Shown here: in pieces, positions 1 through 6,847 of the stretch
How the letters are laid out: each line of letters starts with the position of its first letter
Numbering within the stretch: position 1 is the first letter of the stretch
DNA from: Magnetococcales bacterium
GTDB taxonomy: Bacteria; Pseudomonadota; Magnetococcia; Magnetococcales; DC0425bin3
DNA: 45,196 bases
Assembly (NCBI GenBank): GCA_015228935.1
Contig: JADGCO010000028.1
Location: 1 to 45,196 of the forward strand
Direction of reading: 5' to 3'
Made by a program: the position numbers and the translations under genes
The notes under the pieces: model-generated
Databases searched by the model: none
What the model was told of the DNA's origin: nothing
The model's input: the letters and a program-made list of their open reading frames with translations, nothing else

Positions 1-326
1 TCAAGCGGCAAGGCCACATTTTCCAGGGCCGTCAAAGAGGGCAGCAAATGAAAGGCCTGAAAAACCATCCCCAATCGTTCGCGCCGAAACCGCGCCAAAC
101 GATCCGGATCCAGGCTTCCCAAATCCAGGCCATCCACCTCCACCCGACCCGAGACCGGTCGTTCCACCCCGGCCAGCAAGGCGAGCAGCGACGATTTGCC
201 ACTGCCCGAGGGTCCCATCAAACCAACCACCTCACCGGGATTGACATGCAGATCAACCCCGCGCAGGATCACAATTGTGTCGGGACCATGGGGAATTGAA
301 TAGGTGACGGAGTCCAAGTGAATCAT
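1..326 (-). CDS. ABC transporter ATP-binding protein, LolD/YbbA type (partial)
   Basis: This is the first 108 codons of an ABC ATPase; the C-terminal half lies beyond the left edge. The start ATG lies at 326-324 and the protein opens MIHLDSVTYSIPHG. A Walker A motif (GPSGSGKSS, about residues 40-48) and a Q-loop (VFQAFHLLPSLTALENV, about residues 88-104) are visible. The ABC signature and Walker B are not in the window. The Q-loop segment with HLLPSLTALENV is characteristic of the MacB/LolD/YbbA group, which power MacB-type permeases for lipoprotein or small-molecule export. Divergence from tesA with start codons overlapping by two bases matches the ybbA-tesA arrangement known in other proteobacteria, so a YbbA orthologue is the best inference. 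The permease partner would lie to the left and cannot be seen. Confidence 0.9.
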   Translation of the reverse strand, partial: MIHLDSVTYSIPHGPDTIVILRGVDLHVNPGEVVGLMGPSGSGKSSLLALLAGVERPVSGRVEVDGLDLGSLDPDRLARFRRERLGMVFQAFHLLPSLTALENVALPL

Positions 327-1038
327 GCAACCATTCTGGCAACGATCTTCTTTATTTTCAAGCTGGATTTCCAGCCGTGTCCCTTCTTTTTCTATCTGGA
401 CTTCCAGATGGATCCCTTCTTTTGTCCTGCTGACCCTGCTGATCCTGCTCGTTGGAACCATCAGGACCGCCGCATCCCAGGACAAGGACCCCCCGACCAT
501 TTTGTGCCTGGGTGACAGCCTGACGGCAGGGCTGGGCGTCTCCCGGGAAGAGAGTTATCCGGCCCTGTTGGAAACACGTCTGCGGGAACGCAGCTTTCCT
601 CATCGGGTGATCAATGCCGGGGTTTCCGGTGATACCACTGCCGGGGCATTACAGCGTCTCGACTGGACGTTGCGCAGCAATCCTGTTCTGGTCATCCTGG
701 TCATTGGTGCCAATGATGGTTTCCGGGGACTGCCCCTGGAACGGATGGAGTACAACATTGACCAGATTCTGACCCGTCTGCGGGAAAAAAACATTCCCGT
801 CCTGCTTGGCGGCATGCAGGTGCCTCCCAACTATGGCGAGACCCATTCCCGGGCTTTTGCCGCCGTCTATCCCCGACTGGCCAGAAAACACGCCACCCCC
901 TTGTTGCCGTTTTTTCTGCTCGGCGTGGCCGGCCAGCCTGATCTGAATCTGGAAGATGGTATCCATCCCAATCCCAAGGGATATCGGCTTGTCCTGGACA
1001 ATGTCTGGCCGGTACTGGAAAAAATGCTGTCCAAATGA
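325..1038 (+). CDS. tesA: Arylesterase / acyl-CoA thioesterase I (SGNH hydrolase)
   Basis: A 237-residue SGNH-family lipase/esterase that hydrolyses thioesters and short acyl esters, expected in the periplasm. Block I is GDSLTAG with nucleophile Ser65. Block II is NAGVSGDTTAG, block III is GAND, and block V is DGIHPNPKGY with the catalytic Asp/His. A hydrophobic stretch at residues 33-47 (FVLLTLLILLVGTI) ending in TAASQ looks like a signal peptide. The roughly 30 residues before it are unusually long, so the true start may be a downstream non-ATG codon. The family is usually about 180-210 residues, which also favours a shorter form. It diverges from the YbbA-like ATPase, a conserved pairing. 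The family call is firm; the exact start is not. Confidence 0.92.
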   Translation: MQPFWQRSSLFSSWISSRVPSFSIWTSRWIPSFVLLTLLILLVGTIRTAASQDKDPPTILCLGDSLTAGLGVSREESYPALLETRLRERSFPHRVINAGVSGDTTAGALQRLDWTLRSNPVLVILVIGANDGFRGLPLERMEYNIDQILTRLREKNIPVLLGGMQVPPNYGETHSRAFAAVYPRLARKHATPLLPFFLLGVAGQPDLNLEDGIHPNPKGYRLVLDNVWPVLEKMLSK

Positions 1039-1099
1039 TCCAATCCCTGAAAAAATGCCGGCTTGAGAGAAATTCCGGGATGCCGAGTACAAGAGAAAA

Positions 1100-1510
1100 A
1101 TGATGCAAACAGGCTATGAAGTAACCGATGACATGCTTCAGGAAATGGTGCAAACCATTGTACAGGAAGTCGATCCGATACGCATCGTGTTGTTTGGATC
1201 ACGGGCCGGCAACACTGCCCGTCCTGATTCCGATGTCGATCTGCTGGTGATTGAGGAAGCCCCCTTCGGCCCAACACGCAGCCGCCGGAAAGAGGCGGTG
1301 CGGCTTTGGTCGGCTTTGAAACAGTTTTATGTTCCCAAAGATATTCTGGTCTTTACCGAAAAGGAAGCACGTCACTATGAAGAAGTGTTTGACCATGTGA
1401 TCTATCATGCCATGCGGGAAGGCAGAATACTCTATGAAAGACCCCGAGCCGACAAAAACCTTGCTCCTGATGGCACGCAAGGATCTCAGATCAGCCAAAA
1501 TTCTTGCTGA
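1100..1510 (+). CDS. MNT-type nucleotidyltransferase (minimal nucleotidyltransferase, antitoxin-like)
   Basis: A small nucleotidyltransferase-fold protein of 136 residues. The signature LFGSRAGNTARPDSDVDLLV is visible, with GSRAG at 33-37 and the metal-binding pair Asp45/Asp47. MNT proteins usually act with a HEPN partner; in characterised MntA/HepT modules the MNT protein AMPylates and neutralises the HEPN RNase. The next gene encodes a HEPN protein and begins inside this one, as expected for such modules. The last 25 or so residues, in the overlap, look like out-of-frame extension rather than conserved domain. Two ATGs, at 1100 and 1103, are possible starts. Whether this pair is a true toxin-antitoxin system is inferred. 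Confidence 0.85.
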   Translation: MMQTGYEVTDDMLQEMVQTIVQEVDPIRIVLFGSRAGNTARPDSDVDLLVIEEAPFGPTRSRRKEAVRLWSALKQFYVPKDILVFTEKEARHYEEVFDHVIYHAMREGRILYERPRADKNLAPDGTQGSQISQNSC

Positions 1511-1832
1511 AGCCGTTGACCCGGAATCAGAAGCTGTCGGATTTCATTTGCAACAAGCTGTAGAGAAGTCTCTGAAAGCATGGTTGAATTGGTGTCAAGT
1601 GATTTCACCCAAGACCCATGATTTGAGATTGTTGCTTTCCGCTTTGGAAAAAGCAGGGGAGGATGTATCCCCGTTTCTTTTCTTGGAAGAATTAAACCCG
1701 TTTGCAGTTCAATTTCGTTATACACTTTACGATGATGAACCTTTTACTTGGTCAGAACTTCAGGAGCAGGTCAACGAACTGGTCACTCATGTGGAAACCA
1801 TGACTGGTCTGCTCGTCGGCAAGTCACCGTAA
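1434..1832 (+). CDS. HEPN domain protein (partner of the MNT nucleotidyltransferase)
   Basis: A 132-residue all-helical HEPN-domain protein (PF05168-like). Family features are KDLRSAKIL near the N-terminus, then GFHLQQAVEKSLKAWL and the downstream THDLRLLLSAL helix. I do not see a clean RxxxxH RNase motif of the toxic HEPN class, so it may be a non-catalytic or differently acting member. The ATG at 1434 overlaps the MNT reading frame by 77 bp in another frame. An in-frame upstream ATG at 1407 would add nine residues but lies deeper in the MNT gene. The overlap implies translational coupling. In characterised pairs the HEPN protein is the RNase toxin and MNT the antitoxin; that role is inferred here. 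Confidence 0.82.
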   Translation: MKDPEPTKTLLLMARKDLRSAKILAEAVDPESEAVGFHLQQAVEKSLKAWLNWCQVISPKTHDLRLLLSALEKAGEDVSPFLFLEELNPFAVQFRYTLYDDEPFTWSELQEQVNELVTHVETMTGLLVGKSP

Positions 1833-1897
1833 CCATGATTGGTTCACATCGACAGATACACGACAACATCAACATCCTGTTTCATGGAGGTCTCATC

Positions 1898-2335
1898 ATG
1901 TCCGCCAAACCAGCCGCCAAACGCTTCATGATCGCCATCGGCCTGGGTGCCGCCTTCGGATATCTCTGCATTCGACTGGCCGCCCAGCACCAGCCCGAAC
2001 TGGCCTCCCTCACCCACCCCATTTTCTGGACCATCATGACGGATCGCATTCTGATCGGCCTGGTCGTGGCCCTGGCCGGGGCCTATACGACCCATCCGGT
2101 GCTGGGCTTTCCTTTTCGTCCATTGGTGCGGGGATCATGCCTGGGCGTCATGGTGTCGCTCCCCCTGGCTGCCGGAGCCTTGGCCGGTCCCGGAAACCCC
2201 ATGGCAAGCCCCTGGATGATATTCGTTCTCACCCTGGTTGCCGGTGGCGTGTATGGCGTCATCATTGACCTTGTGGCCACCCGGATTGGGGGCGAAGGGT
2301 CGGCGTTGCTCCAGAGCAACCGGCCTGTATCCTGA
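1898..2335 (+). CDS. Small integral membrane protein of unknown function
   Basis: I do not recognise a named family. The protein has 145 residues and about four hydrophobic segments: FMIAIGLGAAFGYLCIRLAA near residues 10-29, ILIGLVVALAGAY near 52-64, LGVMVSLPLAAGALA near 82-96, and WMIFVLTLVAGGVYGVIIDLVA near 106-127. It ends in a short polar tail. The ATG at 1898 is preceded by a GGAGG about eight bases upstream, which argues against the longer frame that opens at 1748 inside the HEPN gene. It stands alone between the MNT/HEPN pair and a region poor in genes. A cytoplasmic-membrane location is predicted from sequence only. Confidence 0.7.
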   Translation: MSAKPAAKRFMIAIGLGAAFGYLCIRLAAQHQPELASLTHPIFWTIMTDRILIGLVVALAGAYTTHPVLGFPFRPLVRGSCLGVMVSLPLAAGALAGPGNPMASPWMIFVLTLVAGGVYGVIIDLVATRIGGEGSALLQSNRPVS

Positions 2336-2456
2336 GGACGCGCGTGCCGCAATGCCCAGGGATTCATAATATTGGCCCGTAAATTGCTTGAATTTTCGTG
2401 ACTCTTGTCAGTCGAACCGAAAATTGCCTGCAATGGGCCAAGGACCCTTTAGGAAC

Positions 2457-2768
2457 ATGCCTGATCTCCAGCCGAATGAATCCCTGCATCCCCTCCTGAG
2501 CGCGGAACTACGGAGCCTGCTCCGCTGGTCGGAGAGAAAAGACGACAGCACCTGGGCACATTGGCGTGCTTTGGAAAGCATCGTCGGCCCCTTGCTGGTC
2601 GTCAAGAATGAGGAGCAAACCAACGGCTCAGGCTGCGACCCCCTGGAAAACATTTCTGCCATGCCAGGCATGACCGTTATGGAAACGGTTGATTTTGCGG
2701 GTCAACACCCAGAAATCGCCAGGAGTGCAACATTATTGACAGCGTCAAGATATCAGCGTGTAGCCTGA
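2457..2768 (+). CDS. Doubtful small ORF, hypothetical
   Basis: An open frame of 103 codons from an ATG at 2457, or 126 from 2388. The product starts MPDLQPNESLHPLLSAEL and has no motif I recognise, no signal peptide and no membrane segment. An AGGA lies very close to the ATG, giving poor spacing. The N-terminal half has a plausible amphipathic helical composition, and the C-terminal half is nondescript. It lies just before the tandem hairpin elements at 2791-2931. It may be a real lineage-specific gene or a chance open frame; codon-usage or homology data would decide. Confidence 0.3.
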   Translation: MPDLQPNESLHPLLSAELRSLLRWSERKDDSTWAHWRALESIVGPLLVVKNEEQTNGSGCDPLENISAMPGMTVMETVDFAGQHPEIARSATLLTASRYQRVA

Positions 2769-2790
2769 CACCATACAGCTCTGTCATGAA

Positions 2791-2848
2791 CTGAATCCGG
2801 AAGAGGGTCTCCCCTCCCTGACTCCTCTTGCTCCCTTTTCCGATTCAG
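2791..2848. repeat. Hairpin element, copy A
   Basis: An imperfect inverted repeat: CTGAATCCGGAAGAGGG on the left pairs with CCCTTTTCCGATTCAG on the right. The unpaired interior is pyrimidine-rich and contains TCCCTGACTCCTCTTGCTCC. The same interior recurs in copy B (2872-2931), with the two elements 82 bp apart. The outer stem differs by paired changes (GAATC/GATTC here, GGATC/GATCC in copy B). It lacks a T-run on either strand, so it is not an obvious intrinsic terminator. A diverged third member is at 5120-5170. Confidence 0.6.
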
Positions 2849-2871
2849 GAATTCACGCCTGCGACAGATTG

Positions 2872-2931
2872 ATTGGATCGGGAATGGGACTCCCCCTCCC
2901 TGATTTCCCTTGCTCCCCATCCCGATCCAAT
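2872..2931. repeat. Hairpin element, copy B
   Basis: A perfect 12-bp outer stem (ATTGGATCGGGA with TCCCGATCCAAT) encloses an interior of about 36 bases containing CTCCCTGATTTCCCTTGCTC. Alignment with copy A shows the interior conserved and the stem changed in a compensatory way. It lies in the gap upstream of the HicB-like gene. The function is unknown. REP-type or small structured RNA elements are the usual explanations for such elements, but I recognise no named family. Confidence 0.62.
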
Positions 2932-3023
2932 AGGCCATGAACCCTGTCGTGTTTCAGACACGCCCACGGAATAGAACTGTTCATGGGTGGTCATCGCTGG
3001 ATGCTGAATAGGGACACATTGAA

Positions 3024-3215
3024 ATGATCATGCAACTGACGGCGGTATTCAAAAGAGTACCGGAAGGCTTCATCGGTTTTGTGGAAGAACTGCCTGGGGC
3101 AAATACACAGGGTAAGACCTTGCAGGAAACTCGGGATAACCTCGAAGAGGCCATTCAGATGGTTTTGGAAGCCAACCGCCTGATGGCTGAAGAGCTTCTT
3201 CCTGTTATCCGCTGA
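3024..3215 (+). CDS. HicB-like antitoxin-fold protein, apparently orphan
   Basis: A 63-residue protein with the compact HicB N-terminal fold. It shows a first strand (LTAVFKRVPEGFIGFVEELP), then GANTQGKTLQETRDNLEEAI and QMVLEANRLMAEE, close to the family pattern of GY/FVPELPG..TQG.T..EA..N..EAI. The family includes HicB antitoxins, which bind HicA mRNA interferases, and many orphan single-domain proteins of unknown role. No HicA-like frame is seen immediately up- or downstream, and no DNA-binding C-terminal domain is present. An AGGGA about nine bases upstream supports the ATG at 3024; a second ATG at 3030 is possible. It converges on the Sel1-repeat gene, whose stop lies seven bases away. 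Confidence 0.8.
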   Translation: MIMQLTAVFKRVPEGFIGFVEELPGANTQGKTLQETRDNLEEAIQMVLEANRLMAEELLPVIR

Positions 3216-3221
3216 CCGAGT

Positions 3222-4061
3222 TTACTCCCACATCCTGGGCATGGGTGCCGTGACAGATTCTGTCTTTTCAACCGGCTGTGTGACAGATTCTGGCATGGTA
3301 TTGCCGGGATTGTGACTCTCTCCCCGATCCATTTCGGCCAGGGCCTTGCTGGCCTGGGCGTGACCCTGCCTTGCCGCCAGTTCGAACCATTTACGGGCCG
3401 CGACCGGATCCGGTGGAGATCCCCTGCCCAGGGCGTAATGAAATCCCAGCATGGTTTGTGCGGCGGCAACACCTTGTTCCGCAGCTTTCCGACACCAATC
3501 CATGGACAACTTTTGATTGGCCTGGACAGATTTCCCCTCCGCATAGAGTGAACAAAGGTAGGCCTGGGCCACGGGATGACCACCCTTTTCGGCTGCCGTC
3601 TGAAACCACTTCAAGGATTCGGCATCATCCTGCGGTACCGTTGTGCCGCCCAGATATAAAAATCCCAGACGGGCCTGGGCCTCGACATGATCTTGTTGGG
3701 CGGCCTTGCGATACCATGGGGCGGCCTGCATGGGATCCCTGGCGACCCCCAACCCGTCTTCCAACATGCGTCCGACCAGATACTGGGAACGTGGATCCCC
3801 TTTCTCTGCCAACCGTCGGAAAAGATTGTACGCCATGCTCGGAAAGCCATTTTTGAGGGCCAGCACGGCTTCTTGGAACTCCCTGGCTGGATTGGCCTCT
3901 TTGGGAGAGGGGGATGCACTCCATCCCGTCCCGGACCACAGCGCAAGCACCAGAAAAACGGCCCAGCCGGCCAATGCCAGTTTTCCGACACCAACTCTCC
4001 CTCCCGACCCCTCCGGAGGGGCAATTTGAGCCGATTTCTTGACACCCATCGTGAACACCAT
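3222..4061 (-). CDS. Sel1-like (TPR-type) repeat protein, exported or membrane-anchored
   Basis: A 279-residue protein with one hydrophobic segment near residues 28-48 (LALAGWAVFLVLALW), consistent with a signal peptide or anchor ending around WSASPSP. About five Sel1 repeats follow over residues 70-245. Examples are AEKGDPRSQYLVGRMLEDG, AQQDHVEAQARLGFLYLGG, AEKGGHPVAQAYLCSLYAEG and AEQGVAAAQTMLGFHYALG. Sel1 arrays form protein-protein interaction solenoids, often in envelope or signalling complexes. The C-terminal 30 residues are polar and low in complexity. The start could instead be the ATG four codons in. The specific partner cannot be inferred from context. Confidence 0.85.
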   Translation of the reverse strand: MVFTMGVKKSAQIAPPEGSGGRVGVGKLALAGWAVFLVLALWSGTGWSASPSPKEANPAREFQEAVLALKNGFPSMAYNLFRRLAEKGDPRSQYLVGRMLEDGLGVARDPMQAAPWYRKAAQQDHVEAQARLGFLYLGGTTVPQDDAESLKWFQTAAEKGGHPVAQAYLCSLYAEGKSVQANQKLSMDWCRKAAEQGVAAAQTMLGFHYALGRGSPPDPVAARKWFELAARQGHAQASKALAEMDRGESHNPGNTMPESVTQPVEKTESVTAPMPRMWE

Positions 4062-4173
4062 TTATAAATTGTTGATATTAAAATGATTAATCAAAACCTT
4101 CCACATGGAACAGAAGCTGCATTTACCGGCATTGAACACCCACCAATCCGTTCTGCATGAAAGATGAACAGCG

Positions 4174-4380
4174 ATGGACTTTCACATCATAGCAAAAAAG
4201 AACGATTTCAGAATCTACGACCTGGATGACCGGCAATACGTGGTGGTGGGACTCAAGACATTGGAAGATGCCCAAAGGGTTCATCGCAAGCTCCTCAAAC
4301 TGAGGGAAGCGATTGCCAGGCTGCCGGCCAAACAGCGGGTTCAAAACACTCAGATTTCTCCTCAAGCAGAGAGTGCCTGA
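4174..4380 (+). CDS. Hypothetical small protein
   Basis: I do not recognise this 68-residue protein. It starts MDFHIIAKKNDFRIYDLDDR and has a short beta-rich N-terminus (YVVVGLKTLEDAQRVHRKL) followed by a basic helix. That layout resembles a tiny alpha/beta domain rather than random sequence. The ribosome-binding site is weak. It is followed 22 bases later by a strong symmetric hairpin (4403-4435), as expected at the end of a transcription unit. The next gene converges on it from the other side of the hairpin. Confidence 0.45.
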   Translation: MDFHIIAKKNDFRIYDLDDRQYVVVGLKTLEDAQRVHRKLLKLREAIARLPAKQRVQNTQISPQAESA

Positions 4381-4402
4381 CGAAAAGCTGGGCAAAACGA
4401 CT

Positions 4403-4435
4403 CTCCGGTGGGGTATTCACGGATCCCCACCGGAG
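4403..4435. terminator. Symmetric hairpin between convergent genes
   Basis: A perfect 11-bp stem, CTCCGGTGGGG and CCCCACCGGAG, with an 11-base loop. It lies between the stop of the small plus-strand gene (4380) and the stop of the minus-strand response regulator (4473). There is no long T-run; on the minus strand a TTTT follows within about ten bases. The position suggests a bidirectional terminator. Confidence 0.6.
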
Positions 4436-4472
4436 GAGAAAGAAAGACCTCCTGCCTCTCTTCCTGCCTCTT

Positions 4473-4955
4473 TTACATCTTCCGCAAATCCTGTATTTCC
4501 TCGGGCGTTAAAATCTGTCCCACTGAACCGGAAAAATGGACTGTGGGCGATCCGCTCTGACGGTTGGCTTCCTCCCGGGAGCGAATGACCTTCAGGTTGC
4601 GTTCCCAGGCCCGGAGCTTGGCTTCCAGCAAATTTTGATTGAAAGGTTTGGAAATCAGGTCATCGCCACCCGAATCGAGGCACTGCGCCAGATCGTAGGC
4701 ATCGGTCATGCCCGTCAGAAAAAGGATCGGCACGAAGCGCTGCACGCTGAGCCGTTTGATTTCGCGAGCCACCTGACACCCATCCATGTTGGGCATGTAG
4801 ACGTCCAGGATCACCAGGTCTGGACCGTCGGCCTGAAACCGTTCAATTCCACTTGGACCATCAAAGGCTTGCAAAATTTCATAGCCATCCTCGTGCAATA
4901 TCTCGGCAATCAGCACATTGACAAGATGGTCGTCGTCGATGACCAGAATTTTCAT
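4473..4955 (-). CDS. Stand-alone response regulator receiver protein
   Basis: A 160-residue receiver (REC) domain with no output domain. Acidic pocket residues lie in VIDDDH (7-9), and the phosphoacceptor is Asp51 in LVILDVYMPNMDG. The conserved Thr81 lies in ILFLTGM and Lys103 in LISKPF. About 35 charged residues follow the domain. The ATG at 4955 is chosen because MKILVIDDDH is the canonical opening and an AAAGGGG lies upstream; a longer frame to 5066 adds sequence unlike the family. Single-domain receivers act as phosphorelay intermediates or bind motor and enzyme targets. No histidine kinase is adjacent, so the partner is unknown. Confidence 0.92.
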   Translation of the reverse strand: MKILVIDDDHLVNVLIAEILHEDGYEILQAFDGPSGIERFQADGPDLVILDVYMPNMDGCQVAREIKRLSVQRFVPILFLTGMTDAYDLAQCLDSGGDDLISKPFNQNLLEAKLRAWERNLKVIRSREEANRQSGSPTVHFSGSVGQILTPEEIQDLRKM

Positions 4956-5119
4956 GGCGGCACCCCTTTCTCTCTCCCTCTTGCTGGAACATTTTTTTTC
5001 CGCAAAGGGTTCTCCATGAAAAAACAATAACAAACAAATTTGCCAAAATCCAGGATTGTCCTGCACGCCTGCTCAATTGCAAGAATTTCATTCAAGAAAT
5101 TGTCCGTGCTGGTCGATAG

Positions 5120-5170
5120 ATTGGTCAGGGAGCAAGAGGGAGAACCATCAGGCAGCAGGGAGAGTCCAAT
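5120..5170. repeat. Possible third, diverged hairpin element (copy C)
   Basis: Bounded by ATTGG and CCAAT. On the minus strand its interior contains CTCCCTCTTGCTCCCT and GCCTGATGG, resembling the conserved interior of copies A and B at 2791-2931. It lacks the inner part of their stem. It sits just upstream of, and overlaps, the start codon of the small ORF at 5169. The relationship is by eye and moderate. Confidence 0.35.
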
Positions 5171-5327
5171 GGAACGCATCGACAAACCGGTGATCCGGAA
5201 TCGTGTCTTGAACCAATCGATCAACGAATTTGAGCTGGTCGTGAAAAGCCTGAATGCCCTGTTCAAGGAACTGGGCAAGCAGTATCTCGAATGCGTCCCG
5301 GAACCGCCCCGGAAAAATTACAGTTGA
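5169..5327 (+). CDS. Hypothetical 52-residue protein
   Basis: A small protein of unknown function that starts MERIDKPVIRNRVLNQSI. It is mostly helical and charged (NEFELVVKSLNALFKELGKQ) and ends in a basic PPRKNYS tail. An AGGGAGA about six bases before the ATG at 5169 is a good ribosome-binding site and decides this start over the TTG-initiated longer frame from 5040. No family is recognised. It is convergent with the TatD-radical SAM gene downstream. Confidence 0.5.
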   Translation: MERIDKPVIRNRVLNQSINEFELVVKSLNALFKELGKQYLECVPEPPRKNYS

Positions 5328-5430
5328 GTTGATAACTTTTTTATAGGTCGCCAAGACCTCTCGGTGCGACCTTGCCGCCCTCTCCTGGTCACCTGACCCC
5401 ACGCGGTTGGCCAGGAAGAGGGAACAAAAT

Positions 5431-6843
5431 CTATCCAAGCCTGTCCAGAAAACGGGTGCGAAAATGGACCCCCAGGCCCTCGGCAATCCGCCGACAGGCA
5501 GGAATGTCCACCCCTGCGGCCCCCTCGATGGCCGTGGCGGTGACATGGGGTACGTATGCCCGAACCAGGCGGAGAAAATCAAGCACTCCCTGGTAGGAAC
5601 CGGCCAGTGCGGGTTGACAGAGACGGTCGTAGGTCTCCTGATCCTGTGCGGTCAGGGAGACGGAAACAGCATCGATCAGGCCACGAAATCTGGGGGTCAC
5701 ATCCTGCCGATAGACCAGATTGGCCAGACCATCCGTGTTGAGACGGACCCGCTTGCCACCCCGGCGCTTGATCTCGGCAGCCACTTCGAGAATCACCGCC
5801 AAGCGCAGGGTGGGTTCGCCAAATCCGCAAAAAACCACCTCGTCATAAGAAGCCACATCCTCCCCCAGGGCCGCAATCAACTCCGCCGCCGTCGGGTTGC
5901 GGGTCAGGCTCAGGTCGTAAACGTGAACCTGCGGTTCATCACGCCACTTGGGGCAATATTGACAATGCAACGTGCAACCCCGCGTGACGTTGAGATAGAG
6001 TCCTCGGCCAATGGTATAGGCCAGAGTCTGCGGGGTGGCCGACGGCAGCAACCCTTCTGTCGCCGCAGCGATCCGAAATAATTTTTGGTAATTATGGGTC
6101 GTGGCAGCGGCAATTTCTGCCAGTGGAACCTGCCGCCGCTCGGCCAATGCCCGGGCAACGTGAATCACATGCGCCGGCACATTGCGCTTGCCACGAAACG
6201 GTACGGGAGCCAGATACGGGGAATCGGTTTCGATCAGAATGCGCTCCAGGGGGACTCTGGCCGCAATCGTGCGCAAGGCTTCCGCATTGCGAAAGGTGAG
6301 GACACCCGAAAAAGAGAGATAAAAACCGCGTGCCAAGGCCCAATCGGCCAACTCCTCCGAACCCGTAAAGCAATGAATGACCCCTCCCCGCCCTGGAATC
6401 CCCTCCTCTTCCAGGATCAACCGCGTGGCCGCTTCGGCCTCCCGGGTATGCACAATCAGGGGCAGCGCCGCAATGTGGGCGGCGCGAATGTGTTCGCGAA
6501 AGTTGGCCTCCTGAAGGGAACGCGGACTGTGATCATAATGATAATCCAGACCGGTCTCCCCAATGGCAACCACCTTGGGATGATCAGAATGCTCCAGGAT
6601 TGTCTGGGCCACAACCGTCTCTTCCCGGGCATGATGGGGATGAACCCCGACGCTCGCATACAGATGGGGAAATTTTTCCGCCATGGCACACAGCCGCCCG
6701 GCCTCGGCCAGCCGCGTCCCCACAGACGTGACATACCCCACCCCGGCAGCCTGGGCCGCCAGAAATATCTGCTCCCACTCGCCCTGAAAATCCGGAAAAT
6801 CAAGGTGGGCATGGCTGTCCGCAAAAATCATGGGATCCGACAT
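5431..6843 (-). CDS. TatD-family metal-dependent hydrolase fused to a radical SAM domain
   Basis: A 470-residue two-domain protein. Residues 1-260 form a TatD/YcfH-like DNase domain. It shows DSHAHLDFPDF (metal-binding HxH), GVHPHHA, VAIGETGLDYHYDHS, HTREAEAAT, GVIHCFTGS and ETDSPYLAPVPFRGKRN. After a short linker a radical SAM domain begins with YLNVTRGCTLHCQYC, which holds the CX3CX2C iron-sulfur motif. It continues with VVFCGFGEPTL and VRLNTDGLAN. TatD proteins are 3'-5' exonucleases or deoxyribonucleases. A TatD-linked radical SAM family is known to me, but its substrate is not. The ATG at 6843 lies four bases after the ricT stop, so the genes are coupled. The fusion is in a single open frame with no frameshift. 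Confidence 0.9.
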   Translation of the reverse strand: MSDPMIFADSHAHLDFPDFQGEWEQIFLAAQAAGVGYVTSVGTRLAEAGRLCAMAEKFPHLYASVGVHPHHAREETVVAQTILEHSDHPKVVAIGETGLDYHYDHSPRSLQEANFREHIRAAHIAALPLIVHTREAEAATRLILEEEGIPGRGGVIHCFTGSEELADWALARGFYLSFSGVLTFRNAEALRTIAARVPLERILIETDSPYLAPVPFRGKRNVPAHVIHVARALAERRQVPLAEIAAATTHNYQKLFRIAAATEGLLPSATPQTLAYTIGRGLYLNVTRGCTLHCQYCPKWRDEPQVHVYDLSLTRNPTAAELIAALGEDVASYDEVVFCGFGEPTLRLAVILEVAAEIKRRGGKRVRLNTDGLANLVYRQDVTPRFRGLIDAVSVSLTAQDQETYDRLCQPALAGSYQGVLDFLRLVRAYVPHVTATAIEGAAGVDIPACRRIAEGLGVHFRTRFLDRLG

Positions 6844-6847
6844 TTGC

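Noticed and set aside
5040-5168. N-terminal extension of the small ORF at 5169 starting with TTG
   Set aside because: The AGGGAGA ribosome-binding site supports the internal ATG, and the extension overlaps the leader of the divergent response regulator.
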